Below are positions 1 to 12,290 of a stretch of 64,000 nt of DNA, piece by piece. The notes under the pieces are model-generated. The model saw only the letters and a list, made by a program, of their open reading frames with translations. It was not told the origin of the DNA and ran no database searches. Position numbers and translations under genes: made by a program. Position 1 is the first letter of the stretch. Every line of letters begins with the position of its first letter. The stretch lies in NCBI RefSeq assembly GCF_035594125.1, contig NC_087158.1, positions 6,188,501 to 6,252,500 on the forward strand, read 5' to 3'. Source of the DNA: Scylla paramamosain. Lineage: Eukaryota > Arthropoda > Malacostraca > Decapoda > Portunidae.

Positions 1-1
1 A

Positions 2-649
2 TATATCATATCAACTTTCAAAAAGCTGGGTTATCCTGAAGGGTTCCTTGTTAGGCTTAAGAATAAGGCAAAGAAAATAACAATTGAAAACAAAGAGAAT
101 AAAGATCCCTGTACAACCAGCGAAAGAGAGAGGTATATATGTGTACCAAATTCGGACAAGGCTTCCATAATTAATAAATATTTGTCTAGAACAGGATTAA
201 AAATAGCAACATTAGCGGGAGAGAAAATTGGTGAGCTAATGAGGACTAAAGACACCGGACTTGTTTATAATAACAGCGTAGTGTACAGCATACCATGCAA
301 AGATTGTACAAAGCAGTACATAGGAGAAACAGGCAGGGGAATTAAAACAAGAATAGCAGAGCATAGGAAAGATGTTTTAAAACACAACACATCAAACTCC
401 CTTGTATTGCACATAGAAAAATGTAAACACCTATCAAAATGGGAAGAGGCTAAAGAAATTAAAGTTGGATTGAAGAAAAGAATGAGAAAAGCTATAGAGG
501 CAGCCCTCATAACAACTAGGGAAGTCATTAACCACAGAGAAAGTTTTATCAGGTGGGCGGGTAATTCCGCCAGATTGGCCCTCAGGTCAGGTACAAGGAA
601 AATCCCCAGTAAAGGCTCGTCATGTAGGCGGATAATGCCACCTGACTAG
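2..649 (+). pseudogene. Penelope-like element, C-terminal part with GIY-YIG endonuclease domain (5' cut by window)
   Basis: The frame is open from position 2 to a stop at 647-649. The C-terminal half has the GIY-YIG layout of Penelope-like retroelements: a VYSIPC start near 281-298, a CxxC spacer, then YIGETGRG near 317-340, the R..EHR helix, a conserved His/Cys cluster, and an EAALIT segment with a following Asn. In this family the domain nicks target DNA for reverse transcription. The upstream residues resemble the linker between reverse transcriptase and GIY-YIG (a KKLGYPEG motif). The reverse transcriptase lies outside the window, if present. The copy at 49,226 is preceded by an in-frame TGA and is 5' truncated, so this copy is probably dead too. 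Confidence 0.8.
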
Positions 650-874
650 GAAAATAAAATTAGGTGAGGTACACGCCAGGATGGCAATACTCTGTACGAA
701 TGTCAAATGAGAAAATTTTGTATGTTGTTATAAATAGTGTGTTTTCACTCATGTAAATCAGTCTCTCTGAGGATGGCTATTCAGCCAAAACGTTAGAAAT
801 TAAAAGAATCCTAACTCCTCCCTGGGTTTTTATCCCCCTTCCTAAACCCAACTACTTGTCAACATGAACAGTTC
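650..874 (+). other. 3' untranslated end of the Penelope-like element
   Basis: This non-coding stretch follows the GIY-YIG stop and ends next to a 13-bp sequence that is the right-hand target duplication in the equivalent copy B element. Much of it (about 640-853) also occurs inverted at 48,796-49,006, which marks it as part of the PLE terminal repeat. It contains a hammerhead-like core at 767-790. Confidence 0.75.
767..795 (+). ncRNA. Degenerate hammerhead-ribozyme-like core in PLE end
   Basis: CTGAGGA (767-773) is followed by a 4-bp stem GGCT/AGCC (775-778 with 783-786) and then AAAA (787-790) before CG. Hammerhead cores have CUGANGA, stem II, then GAAA. The G of GAAA is replaced by A here, so this copy should not cleave. 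The copy B equivalent keeps GAAA. PLE terminal repeats are known to carry minimal hammerheads. Stems I and III were not verified. Confidence 0.5.
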
Positions 875-887
875 ATATCCCAGAGTA

Positions 888-2357
888 CTTAAGGAATGCA
901 AAGAAGTTATTAGTGAACTGTTAGTTTCTGCCTTTAGGAAATCACTTGAGATACCGGTAATGTGGAGGCAAGTGAATATAGTACCCAGCTTTAAGAAAGG
1001 AGATTTAAGCTTAACTTCTGTTGTAGATAAAATAATGAAGTCTGTAATAGTAAAGAACATTAGGGAACATTTAGACAAACATAACTTGATAAATTGGTCA
1101 CAGCATAGCTTCACAAAGGGGAAGTCTTACCTGACAAACTTGTCAAGATTTTACTGTAAAGTTTACATGGCAGGAGATAATGGTGATAGTTATGACATCC
1201 TATATCTGGACTTCAGTGAAGTGTTTGACAAGGTACCCCATCAGAGGCTCCTGAGAAAGGTTAGGGCACACGGAATAGATGGGAAGGTGTTAGGGTGGAT
1301 AAGGTTGTGGCTAAGTGACAGGCGACAGAGTCGTAATAAACAGCTCTAAATCCGAGTGGGATTAAGTAATTAGTGGGGTGCCACAGGGATCAGTATAAGA
1401 GCCATTGATGTTTTTAATATACATCAGTGACTTGGATAGTGGAATTAGTTGTGACGTTAGCAAATTTGAGGATGACACGAAGATAGGTAGATTAATTAGA
1501 TTAGAACTGGATGCCATCCCCTTGCAGGCAGATTTGGATAGGATGAATGAATGGACAGACAGATGGCAAATGCAGTTTAATATCAAAAAATGCAAAGTAC
1601 TTAGCATAAGTAGAGGAAATCCACACAGAAGGTACACAATAAACAATGAACCTCTGGTAGGTTTAGGGTACAAAAAAAATTTAGAATTTATAGTTAGCTC
1701 TAAATTCCATTTAAGAAAGCAATGCATAGAGGCCAGAAACAGGGCAAATAGGATATTAGGATTTATTTTTAAGAGTGTTAAAAGTAGAAGTCCCGAAGTA
1801 ATATTAAAGTTATATTTGGTGCTGGTCAGACCTCATCTATATTATGCTGTGCAGTTCTGGTCCTCCATATTACAGAAAGTATATAGGTCTTTTGGAATCA
1901 ATACAAAGGAGAATGGCTAAAAGGATACAAGGAGTGAGGAGTATTCCTTACAAAGAGAGATTGAAGCTGTTAAATTTACATTAAGAGAGATGTAGGTTAA
2001 GAGGGGACCTGATAGAAGTCTTTAAATGCTATAAGGGTTACAACACAGGGGATGTAAGCAAAATTCTTAGGATTAGTAACCAGGATAGAACAACAAATAA
2101 CAGTTTTAAGGTTGAAAAATTTAGTTTAAAAAAGAGATAGGAAGGATTCAGTTCTCAAATAGAGTGGTAGATGAATGGAATGGACTCAGTAATCAGGTTG
2201 TTGGTGCTGGGTCATTAGGAAGCTTTAAGAGAAAATTAGAGATTTATGGATGGGGATTGATAGGTGGAAATAGGTAAGTATATTTCATACAGGAACTGCC
2301 ACATGTATGCCTGATAGTTTCTTGCAGCTTCCATTTTTTATGTTCTTATATTCTTAT
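888..2357 (+). pseudogene. CR1-like LINE: reverse transcriptase and 3' end, broken
   Basis: Reading the plus strand in several frames gives a CR1-type reverse transcriptase: a thumb-ward palm segment with LYLDFSEVFDKVPHQ (motif A), GVPQGSV with an adjacent TAA near 1396, then KFEDDTKIG at about 1462-1482. The CR1 family normally has a FADD or YADD box, so the Ala is replaced by Glu. Downstream is the typical LVRPHLYYAVQFW block, a stop at 1918, and a C-terminal RRMAKRIQGVR...RLRGDLIEVFK region in another frame. The element ends in two 8-bp units, GTTCTTAT and ATTCTTAT (2342-2357), like the short tandem tail of CR1 elements. The 5' part was separated by the PLE insertion. Confidence 0.85.
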
Positions 2358-3508
2358 GAGTATGTATCTTGAACCTGAGATATTATGCTTGTCTTATTAT
2401 CACAGGGATATTAATCATAGAAAAGAAACACTCATCTTTTGTACTTACATTTTTTTTTTTTTTGTGAATGTGAAAGAAAATGCCCTGACAGAATTATTTT
2501 TTCTTTTTAAGGAACATAATGAAAAAAGTTATATTTGCAATTGTCATGTTTGGAATGATTGGGTTAACTATAATTAGCCTTAGTTTGTGTTGGCTACACA
2601 CACTAGATTATGTGTGTTGCTGCTGTGATTATTAATGAGTGTAATTTCCAGAAATGTGATTTCAGTACTCTCCTAGCAAGTCACACATGATTTATTCAAA
2701 GCAAAAGACTATTCAGTGTGTTTGAAGACTACTTGATATTGATAATAAAACCCATCTTAATGCTTACTTTCAGGTTTTTTTTTCTGATTTTATTTTCAGA
2801 CAAGGATATATTCACTTTGTTGTTGTTGTTGAGGAGAAACTGTTGTTCTTAGTGAGCTATGAAAGCCCTGCCCCATTCATAGCTATGAATGTTCCATGGT
2901 TCTTAGTTGCGAATGATTTTGCTTTAAAAAATTACCAGCACTAAGATGTTCATAGCCCACTAAGATAAATCTTAGAAGCATCTGGGAATGTGGCTTCTGG
3001 CTCCTCAGGGGTATGTTGTTGTCCGTCATAATAATGAAAGGCTTATGTGTTGTGTAAAAGTAAAATTAAGATAGCAGCCTGTTATTTATGGATAGCAAGC
3101 AGGCTGGAGGGAGGGAGAGTGTGAAGTGTGTGGGTGTCGTGGTGGGGAAGTGTCTCAGTGTGACACGTGAATCACTGCACGAGCTGTCATTGGCTGACTC
3201 TTCTCGTGCTGCTGTGGCAAGGGAGTTATTCTCTCTGGCCCCAGCAACTGATAGCTATCACTCAAGCGTGACAAAAAGGTTTTGTGGATAATTTCACTTG
3301 GATGGATTTTGACCCTAATGTGGGGTCCATTCTGATGTCTGCACTCTCTCTCGTCACGTTACGAAGGTTGGGGAAGACAATGCAATAAAATAGTAATTTT
3401 GACCACAAGGGCACATAGATCACTCTGGCTCTGGGAACCTCATATAATATCTGATGCAATATGATCATAGGATAGTGCAATTAACATTTTCTTTTTCCCC
3501 TTCCCCCC
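2358..3508. other. Intergenic sequence, no supported gene
   Basis: No coding signature is recognised. The interval holds a T-run near 2451-2462, a small inverted-repeat element at 2848-2964, and a GC-richer patch at about 3090-3260 whose short open frame has no recognisable motif. It is duplicated at 51,582-52,731. Confidence 0.6.
2848..2964. mobile_element. Possible MITE-like inverted-repeat element
   Basis: The 16-bp ends at 2848-2863 and 2949-2964 are inverted copies with one mismatch. Inside lies an exact 18-bp palindrome at 2874-2891. The total length is about 117 bp. No target duplication was identified, so classification as a MITE is tentative. Confidence 0.3.
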
Positions 3509-5093
3509 TTTTTTCTTTTTTTTTTTTTTTACATAGGAGGGACACTGGCCAAGGGCAACAAAAATCCAATAAAAAAAAGCCCACTGTGATGCTAGTTCCA
3601 GAAAAGGGTCCAAACCGGTAGTCAAAAATTAAAGGATAAGTGTCTTGAAACCTCCCTTTTGAAGGAATTCAAGTCATAAGAAGGTGGAAATACAGAAGCA
3701 GGTAGGGAGTTCCAGAATTTATCAGAGAAAGGGATGAATGATTGAGAATACCAGTTAACTCTTGCATTAGAGAGGTGGACAGAATAGGGGTGAGAGAATG
3801 AGGAAAGTCTTATGCAGCAAGGCTGCAGGAGGAGGAGAGGCATGCAGTTAGCAAGATCAGAAGAGCAGCTAGCTTGAAAACTGCAGTAGAAGATAGCTAG
3901 AGATGCAATATTGCAGCAATGAACAGAGGCTGAAGACAGTCAGCTGGAAGAGAGGAGTTGATGAGATGAAAAGCTTTTGATTCCACCCTGTCTAGAAGAG
4001 CAGTAATAGTAGAATCTCCCAGACGTGTGAAGCATACTCCATACATGCACGGATAAGGCCCTTGTACAGAGTTAGCAGTGGGAGGGGTGAGAAAAACTGG
4101 CAGAGATGTCTCAGAACGCCTAACTTCATAGAAGCTGTTTTTAGCTAGAGATGAGATGTGAAGTTTCCAGTTCAGATTATAAGTAAAGGACAGACTGAGG
4201 ATGTTCAGTGTAGAAGAGGGACAGTTGAGTGTCACTGAAGAAGAGGGGATAGTTGTCTGGAAGGTTGTGTCGAGTTGATGGATGGAGGAATTGAGTTTTG
4301 AGACAATAAACAATACCAAGTTTGCTCTGCCCCAATCAGAAATTTTAGAAAGATCAGAACTCAGGTGTTCTGTGGCTTCCCTGCGTGAAATGTTTACTTC
4401 TTGAAGGGTTGGACGTCTATGAAAAGATGTGGAAAAGTGCTGGATGGTATCATCAGTGTAGGAGTGGATAGAACAAGAAGTTTGGCTTAGAAGGTCATTG
4501 ATGAATAATAAGAAGAGAGTGGGTGCCAGGACAGAATCCTGAGGAACACCACCGTTAATAGATTTAGGAAAAAAAAAGTGACCATCTACCACAGCAGCAA
4601 CAGAATGGTCAGAAAGGAAACTTGAGATGAAGTTACAGAGAGAAGGACACAAGCCATAGGAAGGTAGTTTGGAAATCAAAGCTTTGTGTTACACTCTATC
4701 AAAAGCTTTTGATATATCCAAGGCAACAGCAAAAGGTTCACCAAAATCTCTAAAAGAGATGACAGAGACTCAGTAAGGAAACCCTGAAGATCACCAGTAG
4801 AGCGGCCTTGACAGAACCCATACGGCAATCAGATAGAAGGTTGTGAAGTGACAGATGTTTAAGAATCTTCCTCTTGAGGATAGATTCAAAAACTTTAGAT
4901 AGGCAGGAAATTAAAGCAATAGGACGGTAGTTTGAGGGATTAGAACGGTCTTCCTTTTTAGGAACAGGGTGAATGTAGGCAAACTTCCAGCAAGAAGGAA
5001 AGGTAGATGTTGACAGAGTTGAAAGAGTTTGACTAGGCAAGGTGCAAGCACGGAGGCACAGTTTTGGAGAACAATAGGAGGGATCCCATCAGG
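3509..5093 (-). pseudogene. 5'-truncated jockey-like LINE, reverse transcriptase pseudogene
   Basis: On the minus strand the order is PDGIPPIVLQNC (finger region), KFAYIHPVPKK, NYRPIALISCLSKVFE, SKAFDRV, GVPQDSVLAP, a YTDDT box in place of YADD, WKLHISSLAKN, and a C-terminal YSVHLSNARVN and WNSLPASVFPP block ending near 3622. The 3' end is a poly(A) run (T-run at about 3509-3530 on plus). The family is jockey-superfamily-like; the exact clade is uncertain. The 5' end is lost at about 5093. Changes from a working copy include Gly to Asp after GVPQ, Ala to Thr in YADD, a frameshift in the finger region, and in this copy only a Trp-to-stop change in the motif A region near 4690. Confidence 0.85.
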
Positions 5094-5290
5094 CAACCTG
5101 TCTTTATATACCTTTCAAATCAATAATTAATTAGAAAGTTATTATAATATCTGTACCACTATTTCTTACCATAGATAGTATACATTTAGTTCAGATAACA
5201 CTCCATTCTTGGCATTACACTTATTGAAACATTACACAACATCTCTATAATGGTCAGAAACAAGTCCATGTAGCCATGCACGGTGTGCAC

Positions 5291-6568
5291 TGTGTTGTGT
5301 ATTTACCTAGGTGTAATTTACAGGGCCCAAGCTACACTCATGTGGTCCCATCTCCATACCTATACATGTCTAATTTTTCCTTTAGTTTGTGTACACTTGT
5401 TGCCAAAACTATACATATCTTCTTTTAGTCCATTCCAAACTTCAGTGTGTCTTTGTGGAAAACTATTCTTTGTGTTGTTTAGACATCTTCTTTTCCTTAC
5501 TTATGTGAGTGTCCCATTCTACTGTCATGACTGTTTGTCTCTTTTAGTAATGGTTTTGTCATTACCAACTTCCATTTTGTTTGCCAACTTGTAGATAGTT
5601 ATCAAATCTCTTTCTCTCCTTTGTTCCAGTATTGGTAAGTCTATTTTTTCTAATCTTTCTTCATAACTTAATTCCTCAAATTCTGCCACCATTTTTGTTG
5701 CTATTGTTTGTATTCCTCCTAGCTTGTTTACATGCTTCTTACATAGAGACTACACAACTGCTGCATATTCCAATCTAGGTCTTATTATCATAGGGATTAT
5801 TTTTATCATCTTACTTTTGTTCATGAGGTGAGAAGCTGTACTATGTTTCATAGTAATCTGTAAATGTTCCCCATATTCTACCTATATGCTTCTCTGGTTG
5901 GAAGTTATCTGGCTTTACTACTCCTAGATCCTTTTCTTCCTGGATCCTTTTAATATATTCGTTTTCTACCTTGTATGTCCAATGTGGTCTTCTATTCACT
6001 TCTGCACATCTCCATCATATGACATTTGCTTACATCGAATCTAACTTCACATTTTTTGCTCCATTCACAAATTTTATTGGTCATTTTGTAGATATTCACA
6101 GTCTTTGCAACTTTTTATTTCTTTCTGTAATTTAGCATTATCTGCAAATAGGCTGTTGTAGCTATCAATTTTTCAAGAATATCATTTATATAAACAATGA
6201 ACAATACCATATTGGTGATAGTACTGACCCTTGTGGCACACCACTCTTTACTGTTTTCCAAACCAACTTTTCATCATTAGCTACTGTTCTCATTTCTCAT
6301 CATTTGAAGTAATTTTCCATCCACTTTATACTTGTCCCATGTAGTCTCTTAATATTTTCAAGTTTCCACATAAGTCTTTCATGGGGGAACCTTGTCAAAA
6401 GCTTTTTATCAGATCTAGTTATATACAGTCCACAAATGCTTCTCTTTCCTACATGATGTCATCACTCTTGAGCTGAAGCTTAATAGATTTGTTACACATG
6501 ATTTTCTTTTCCTGGAGCCATATTGTTTGGCTGTTATTATTCCTTCTTTTATAAGAATTCTGCTGCCC
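5291..6568 (-). pseudogene. CR1-like LINE remnant, heavily mutated
   Basis: Translation of the minus strand in shifting frames gives CR1-like blocks: KAFDKVPP, SGVPQGSVLSP (near 6240-6200), a degraded polymerase box, EEKDLGVV, a degraded region matching the usual RPxLEYAA block, and RRERDL. The 3' end is near 5291. Stops and frameshifts occur throughout, so this is much older than the neighbouring jockey-like copies. It is a different CR1 lineage from the plus-strand element at 888-2357, judged by the very different conserved-block spellings. Its upstream end meets a (GT)n tract. Confidence 0.7.

Positions 6569-6570
<2 letters not shown>

Positions 6571-6625
<55 letters not shown>
6571..6625 (+). 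repeat. (GT)n microsatellite
   Basis: About 27 uninterrupted TG dinucleotides. The copy B counterpart at 55,793-55,819 is about half as long and carries a TA interruption. Confidence 0.98.
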
Positions 6626-6626
<1 letters not shown>

Positions 6627-7655
6627 GAGGGGGACAGAATTTGATAATAACACTGACATTACAGTTGTTACTCTTCCTTCCTTCATAATGTGCAATTAGT
6701 GATTGGGTGCCAATTATACCAGAGACACTCTTCAGTGAATTCTTTCACTCATAATACCCCATAATCAATGATCTAGTGCCTCTAAATATTACGGTAATAA
6801 AATTATTTTGTAATCACCTTTCAACAAGCATTACCTACTCAGCTAGACTACCAGTATGCAGAAACTTCTGCTAGCCCCTAAGCAACGGGTGTTTTGTGCA
6901 GAAACCTCTTCTTGTAATGAGTTTTTAGAGAAAAATAACTCTTATTCCTAGCTATATCTCATTTAGTACAGATTCTAGAATAATGAAACTTACAGCATAA
7001 GAAGCACCTATCCTTCTCCATTCTAGTGGTGCTTTTGTCTGACTCATTATTTTAGTTCAACAGGAAGTAAAGGTGTGTTCATTATGCTGGATATAGTACT
7101 GGCTACAGCTCACTTGCTCCACCTGCCCTCACTGCTTTCCCCACATATCAAAAGGAATGTTCTTCCACTGTGACTCCTTGTCTAACAGCACTTAATGGGA
7201 GTGGATGAGGTTAGCTTGCATTTGCACTAAGCCATTCATTAGGATGAGGGCAGATCACCTCCTTCCATGATACTTGCCTTGTATAGAATACCAGATGGCA
7301 AGTCACTAAAAGTGGCAGGGAGCAGCTTTGTAAATCTTGCTAAGTAATGTTCAAAATATCTCTCTCCCACTTTCATTTTGATTTAAGGATTGAAAATCAT
7401 GAGGCACATACATTCATTACCCATCAGAGCCCTGAGATGCACACCACTGTGTTGCTTGTTGCTCAGGGGGTTAAAATTATTGATACCTGAGAGATGTTAC
7501 TCTAAAAACTGGAAAAATAAATAACAGGCAGCTCTAAATAAATTATATACTGTCGACAAATAACAACAGTATCTTATGTAAAAAGGAACATAAATGCTTG
7601 GTACACATTTTTAGACCTCAGCTAGGATGTGAAAACATGAGCTAAAGCTAAACTA

Positions 7656-7737
7656 GATGTGATGTACTTTATGATTATGTCAGCTAAAGGCTTGTCCTTT
7701 AAGCTTGTCAGATCTGGTTTCAATCCCTGGTCACATC
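7656..7737 (+). mobile_element. tRNA-like SINE head, copy 1
   Basis: An 82-nt segment starts with GATGTGA and ends with its perfect complement TCACATC, like an acceptor stem. It has an A-box-like region and a B-box-like GGTTTCAATCCC. It shares flanking sequence with a second copy about 500 bp downstream, which suggests a dispersed tRNA-derived repeat rather than a working tRNA. The anticodon arm was not established. Confidence 0.4.
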
Positions 7738-8151
7738 CACTTCCCATGTTTATAAATTTATTTTTTTTCATAATTTTTAATTTTATAATAGGAAATGTAT
7801 TTCTTTGTTTAACTATGACATTGGCAACATGGTGGTGGGATGGTCTTAACAGATTTCATATAGGGGAAAGAATAAAGCCTAGTACGAACTTATGATGACA
7901 TTGTTTTGTTGAGTCAAACAGGAAATGAGTGCCCCACCCAAAAAAGGGAGAAAACATGAATGGAGCAGGGGCTTCCTAGTGAATACTCTGGTAAACCTTG
8001 CAAGACCAGAACCACACTTCCCAGACACACACTTTGGATTGTTTGGATACTTATTGTACCACATTAAATTAATGAAACATCAGAAATTAACCTAGAAGGA
8101 AGAGCCATGTAATGCAGTGATAGGACACAAATATGAGCCAAAGCTAGATTA

Positions 8152-8232
8152 GCTGTGAGGTACCTCATGGTCCAGTTAGTTAAGGCTTGGTATTCTGGTA
8201 TGTTCATTTCTGGTTCAGTCCCTGATCACATC
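8152..8232 (+). mobile_element. tRNA-like SINE head, copy 2
   Basis: An 81-nt segment is similar to 7656-7737 and shares its upstream flank (GAGCCAAAGCTAGATTAG versus GAGCTAAAGCTAAACTAG). The A-box-like region is near TGGTCCAGTTAGTTAAGG and the B-box-like motif is GGTTCAGTCCC. The acceptor-like ends have one mismatch. It lies directly beside the poly(A) end of the minus-strand LINE. Confidence 0.4.
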
Positions 8233-8240
8233 TACCTCTC

Positions 8241-11170
8241 TTTTTTTTCTTTTTTTCCCCTTCATGTAGGAGTGACACAGGCCAAGGGAAACAAAAATTC
8301 CAGCAAAAAAAAAAAAAAACAGCCACTGAGGTGCCAGTCCCCAAACAGTAAAAAATGTTAGTCAAAAATACAAGTTAAGTGTCTTGAAACCTCACTCTTG
8401 AAAGAGTTCAAGTCATAGGAAGGTAGAAATACAGAGGCAGGCAGGGAGTTCCAAGGTTTACTAGAGAAAGGGATGAATGATTGAGAATACTGGTTAACTT
8501 GCATTAGAGAAGTGGACAGAATAGGGATGAGAGAAAAAAGCAAGTCTTATGCAGCAAAACCAAGGGAGGAGGGGAGGCATGCACTTCACAAGATAAGAAG
8601 AGCAGTTGGCATGAAAATAGCAGTAGAAGATAGCAAGAGATGCAACATTGCAGCAATGAGAATGAGGCTGAAGACAGTCAGTTAGAGGAAAGGAGTTGAT
8701 GAGATGGAAAACTTTTGATTACACCCTATCTAAAAGATAGCATACTACATACATGGACGGATAAGGAGGGGTGGGGGTGAGAAAAACTGGTGAAGAAGAC
8801 TGATGCCTAACTTCACAGAAACTGTTTTAGCTAGAGATGAGATGTGAAGTTTCCAGTTTAGATTATGATTAAAGGACAGAGGACAGACTGAGGATGTTCA
8901 GTGTAGAGAAGGGGGATGGTTGAGTATCACTGAAGAAGAGGGGATAGTTGTCTGGAAGGTTGTGTCGAGTTGATAGACGGAGGAATTGAATTCTTGGGAC
9001 ACTGAACAATACTAAGTTCACTCTCCCCCAGTCAGAAATTTTGAAGAGATCAGAAGTCAGGAATTCTGTGGCTTCCTTGTGTGAACTGTTTACTTCCTGA
9101 AGGGTTGGACGTCTACAAAAAGACGCGGAAAAGTGCAGGGTGGTATCATCAGCATAGGAATGGATAGGACAAAAGTTTGGTTTAGAAGGTCATTGATGAA
9201 TAATAGGAAGAGAGTGGGTGACAGGACAAAACCCTGAGGAACACCATTGTCAATAGATTTAGGAGAAGAACAGTGACCATCTACCACAGTACCAATAGAA
9301 TGGTCAGAAAAGAAACTCGAGATCAAGTTACCAAGAGAAGGATAGAGGCTGTAGGAGGATAATTTGGAAATCAAAGCTTTGTGCCACTCTATCAAAAGCT
9401 TTTGATATGTCTAAGGCATCAGCAAAAGATTCACCAAAATCTCTAAAAGAGGATAATCAAGACTCAGTAAGGAAAGCCGGATCACCAGTAGAGTGGCATT
9501 GACGAACCCATACTGTTGATCAGATAGAAGGTTGTGAAGTGATAGATGTTTAAGAATCTTCCTGTTGATGCATTAAAAACTTCAGATAAGCAGGAAATTA
9601 CAGCAACAGGATGGTTATTTGAGGGATTAGAACGGTCACCCTTTTTAGGAATAGGCTGAATGTAGGCAAGCTTCCAGCAAGAAGAAAAGATAGATGTTGA
9701 TAGACAAAGATGAAAGAGTTTGACTAGGCAAGGTGCAAGCACAGAGGAGCAGTTTTGGAGAACAATAGGAGGGACCCCATCAGGTCCATAAGCCTTCCAA
9801 GGGTTTAGGCCAGCAAGGGCATGGAAAACATCATTGTGAAGAATTTTAATAGGTAGCATGGAGGATGGAGGAGAGGAAGAAACAAGCCCTGAATTGTCCT
9901 AGGTAGAGTTTTTAGCAAAGGTTTGAGCAAAGAGTTCAGCTTTAGAGATAGATATGATAACAGTGGTACCATCTGGTTGAAATAAAGGAGGGAAAGAAGA
10001 AGCAAAGTTATTGGAGATGTTTTTGGCTAGGTGCCAGAGATCACGAGGGGAGTTAGATCTTGAAAGATTTTGACACTCTATTAATGAAGGAGTTTTGGCT
10101 AGTCGGAGAACAGACTTGGCATGGTTCCGGGCAGAAACATAAAGTGTAAGAGATTCTAGTAATGGAAGGCTCAGGTACCTTTCGTGAGCTACCTCTCTAT
10201 CATGAATAGCAGGAGAACAGGCTGTGTTAAACCAAGGTTTGGAAGGTTTAGGTCGAGAAAAAGAGTGAGGAATGTAGGACCTGATGCTAGACACTATCAC
10301 CTCCGTTATGCGCTCGGCACACAGTCTCTGGCACAGAAGCAGTAGTCATTCCAAGGAAATTCAGCAAAATACCTCCTCAGTTCCCCCCAACTAGCAGAGG
10401 CAAAACACCAGAGGCACCTCTCCTTAGGAGATCCTGAGGATGGATTGGAGCAATAGGACAAGATACAGATATGAGATTGTGATTGGAGGAGCCCAATGGA
10501 GAAGACAGGGTAACAGCATAAGCAGAAGGATTAGAGGCTAGGAAAAGGTCAAGAATGTTGGGTGTATCTCCAAAATGGTCAAGGATATGAGCAGGGTGTT
10601 GCACCAATTGGAGGATAGCAAAGTTGAAGGCTAGTTCACCATGATGGTCAGTGAAGGGAGAGGAAACCCAAAGATGGTGGTGAACATTGAAGTCTCCAAG
10701 AATGGAGGTCTCTGCAAAAGGGAAGTGAGTCAGAATGTGCTCCACTTTGGAGGTTAAGTAGTCAAAGAATTTCTTATAGTCTGAGGAGTTAGGTGAGAGG
10801 TATACAGGACAGATAAATTTAGTTTGAGAGTGACTCTGTAATAGTAGAGAAATGGTGAAAAACTCGGAATATTCAAGAGTGTGGGCACAATAGCAGGTTA
10901 AGTCATTGCCCACATAAACGCAACATTCAGCTTTGGATTGAAAATGAGAATAAAGAAAGTAGGAGGGAACAGAAAAGGGGCTCAGACACCTATGTTTCAG
11001 TGAGGAAAAGAAGATGAGGTTTAGTAGAGGAGAGATTGTGTTCTAGAAATTGAAAACTAGATCTAAGACTGTGAATGTTGCAGAAATTAATGAAGAAAAA
11101 GTTGAGGGGGGGTCTGAAGAGACTTAGGGTTGATACCAGAAGACACTAGCCTTGATGAGCATCATCAACA
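8241..11170 (-). pseudogene. Near full-length ORF2 of a jockey-like LINE, broken
   Basis: The minus strand carries an endonuclease domain from about 11,150 down to 10,377 ([29 protein letters not shown], and GSSNHNLIS where the family has SDH, so the catalytic Asp is Asn). The linker and finger region of the reverse transcriptase follow (10,300-9,482). Then come the palm with GVPQGFVLSPTLF (9,395-9,090) and the C-terminus with the WNSLPASVFLPSYDLNSF block ending at 8,358. A 1-nt deletion just upstream of the polymerase box (near 9,177) puts the otherwise normal YADD codons out of frame. In this copy a TAG at about 9,900 splits the linker that is open in copy B. The poly(A) tail is the T-run at 8,241-8,257. 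It is the same family as 3,509-5,093. Confidence 0.87.
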
Positions 11171-11608
<438 letters not shown>

Positions 11609-12290
11609 CAACTTCAGGCACCCCAGACATCATGCACTTGCCTAATATTCAAATCACTCTAGCTCAAAACTCTACAAGAGCCCAGTGGTTGTGCTATATA
11701 CCACTTGATAGGAAATTTCATTTTGTGTTCAGTGGTATCTATCTGCTCTCATTGAGACAAAAGAAAATTGGTGAAAATTGCAGAAAACTGATGGTCACTT
11801 TACAAAAAGTTTTGTATTGTATTTTGCATATGCACAGTAGTGTTGCAAATTTCACATGATTTTTCATCATAACTTGTATTACTCTTATTACCAACAAAAA
11901 TTTGAGCTTGATCAGTTAATTACTTAAAAAGTTGTAATTTTGACTTTGTGCATGTACAGTGCTACTTCAAAGTTGACGTAAGGAATTTTATTAAAATTAT
12001 AACATGACACCTCTTAAGTTTCATTAAAACTGGTTGAGTAGTTTTTGAGAAATCCCATTTCTGACACCCTTCTACTTTTAGTAAGTTAACTTCACCCAAT
12101 AGAAGAGATGAAAGCTATATCATATAAAATTGATAGAGGTGTGCTATCATATGATGCTAATTTTGTTACGATCAGCCACGTAGTTCTGGAGATATTAGTG
12201 ATTGAATAGGGTTATGGTCAGACCGAGCCAGGCCCCTCAAAACGAAACAACAACCTCCATAGTAAACTTTGTTTCGCTCATAATTAATTT
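11609..12290. other. Intergenic sequence
   Basis: AT-rich sequence without a supported gene or repeat. It is duplicated in copy B at 60,729-61,410. Confidence 0.55.

Larger units (their letters stand above)
6626..8240. other. Intergenic sequence with two tRNA-like SINE heads
   Basis: No protein gene is supported. Short open frames here are AT-rich and lack motifs. The interval contains two related tRNA-like segments (7656-7737 and 8152-8232) and is duplicated at 55,820-57,434. Confidence 0.55.

Noticed and set aside
3088..3291. 67-codon open frame in a GC-richer patch
   Set aside because: No motif and no splice context. The copy B version differs by amino acid changes without sign of constraint.
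5283..5594. 103-codon plus-strand open frame
   Set aside because: It is antisense to the CR1 remnant, which reads on the minus strand.
7656..7737. Functional tRNA gene
   Set aside because: The anticodon arm and variable region do not fit well, and a diverged sibling with shared flanks lies nearby, which fits a SINE better.
7659..7895. 78-codon open frame
   Set aside because: It overlaps the tRNA-like segment and T-rich sequence, shows no motif, and is identical in copy B only because of the duplication.
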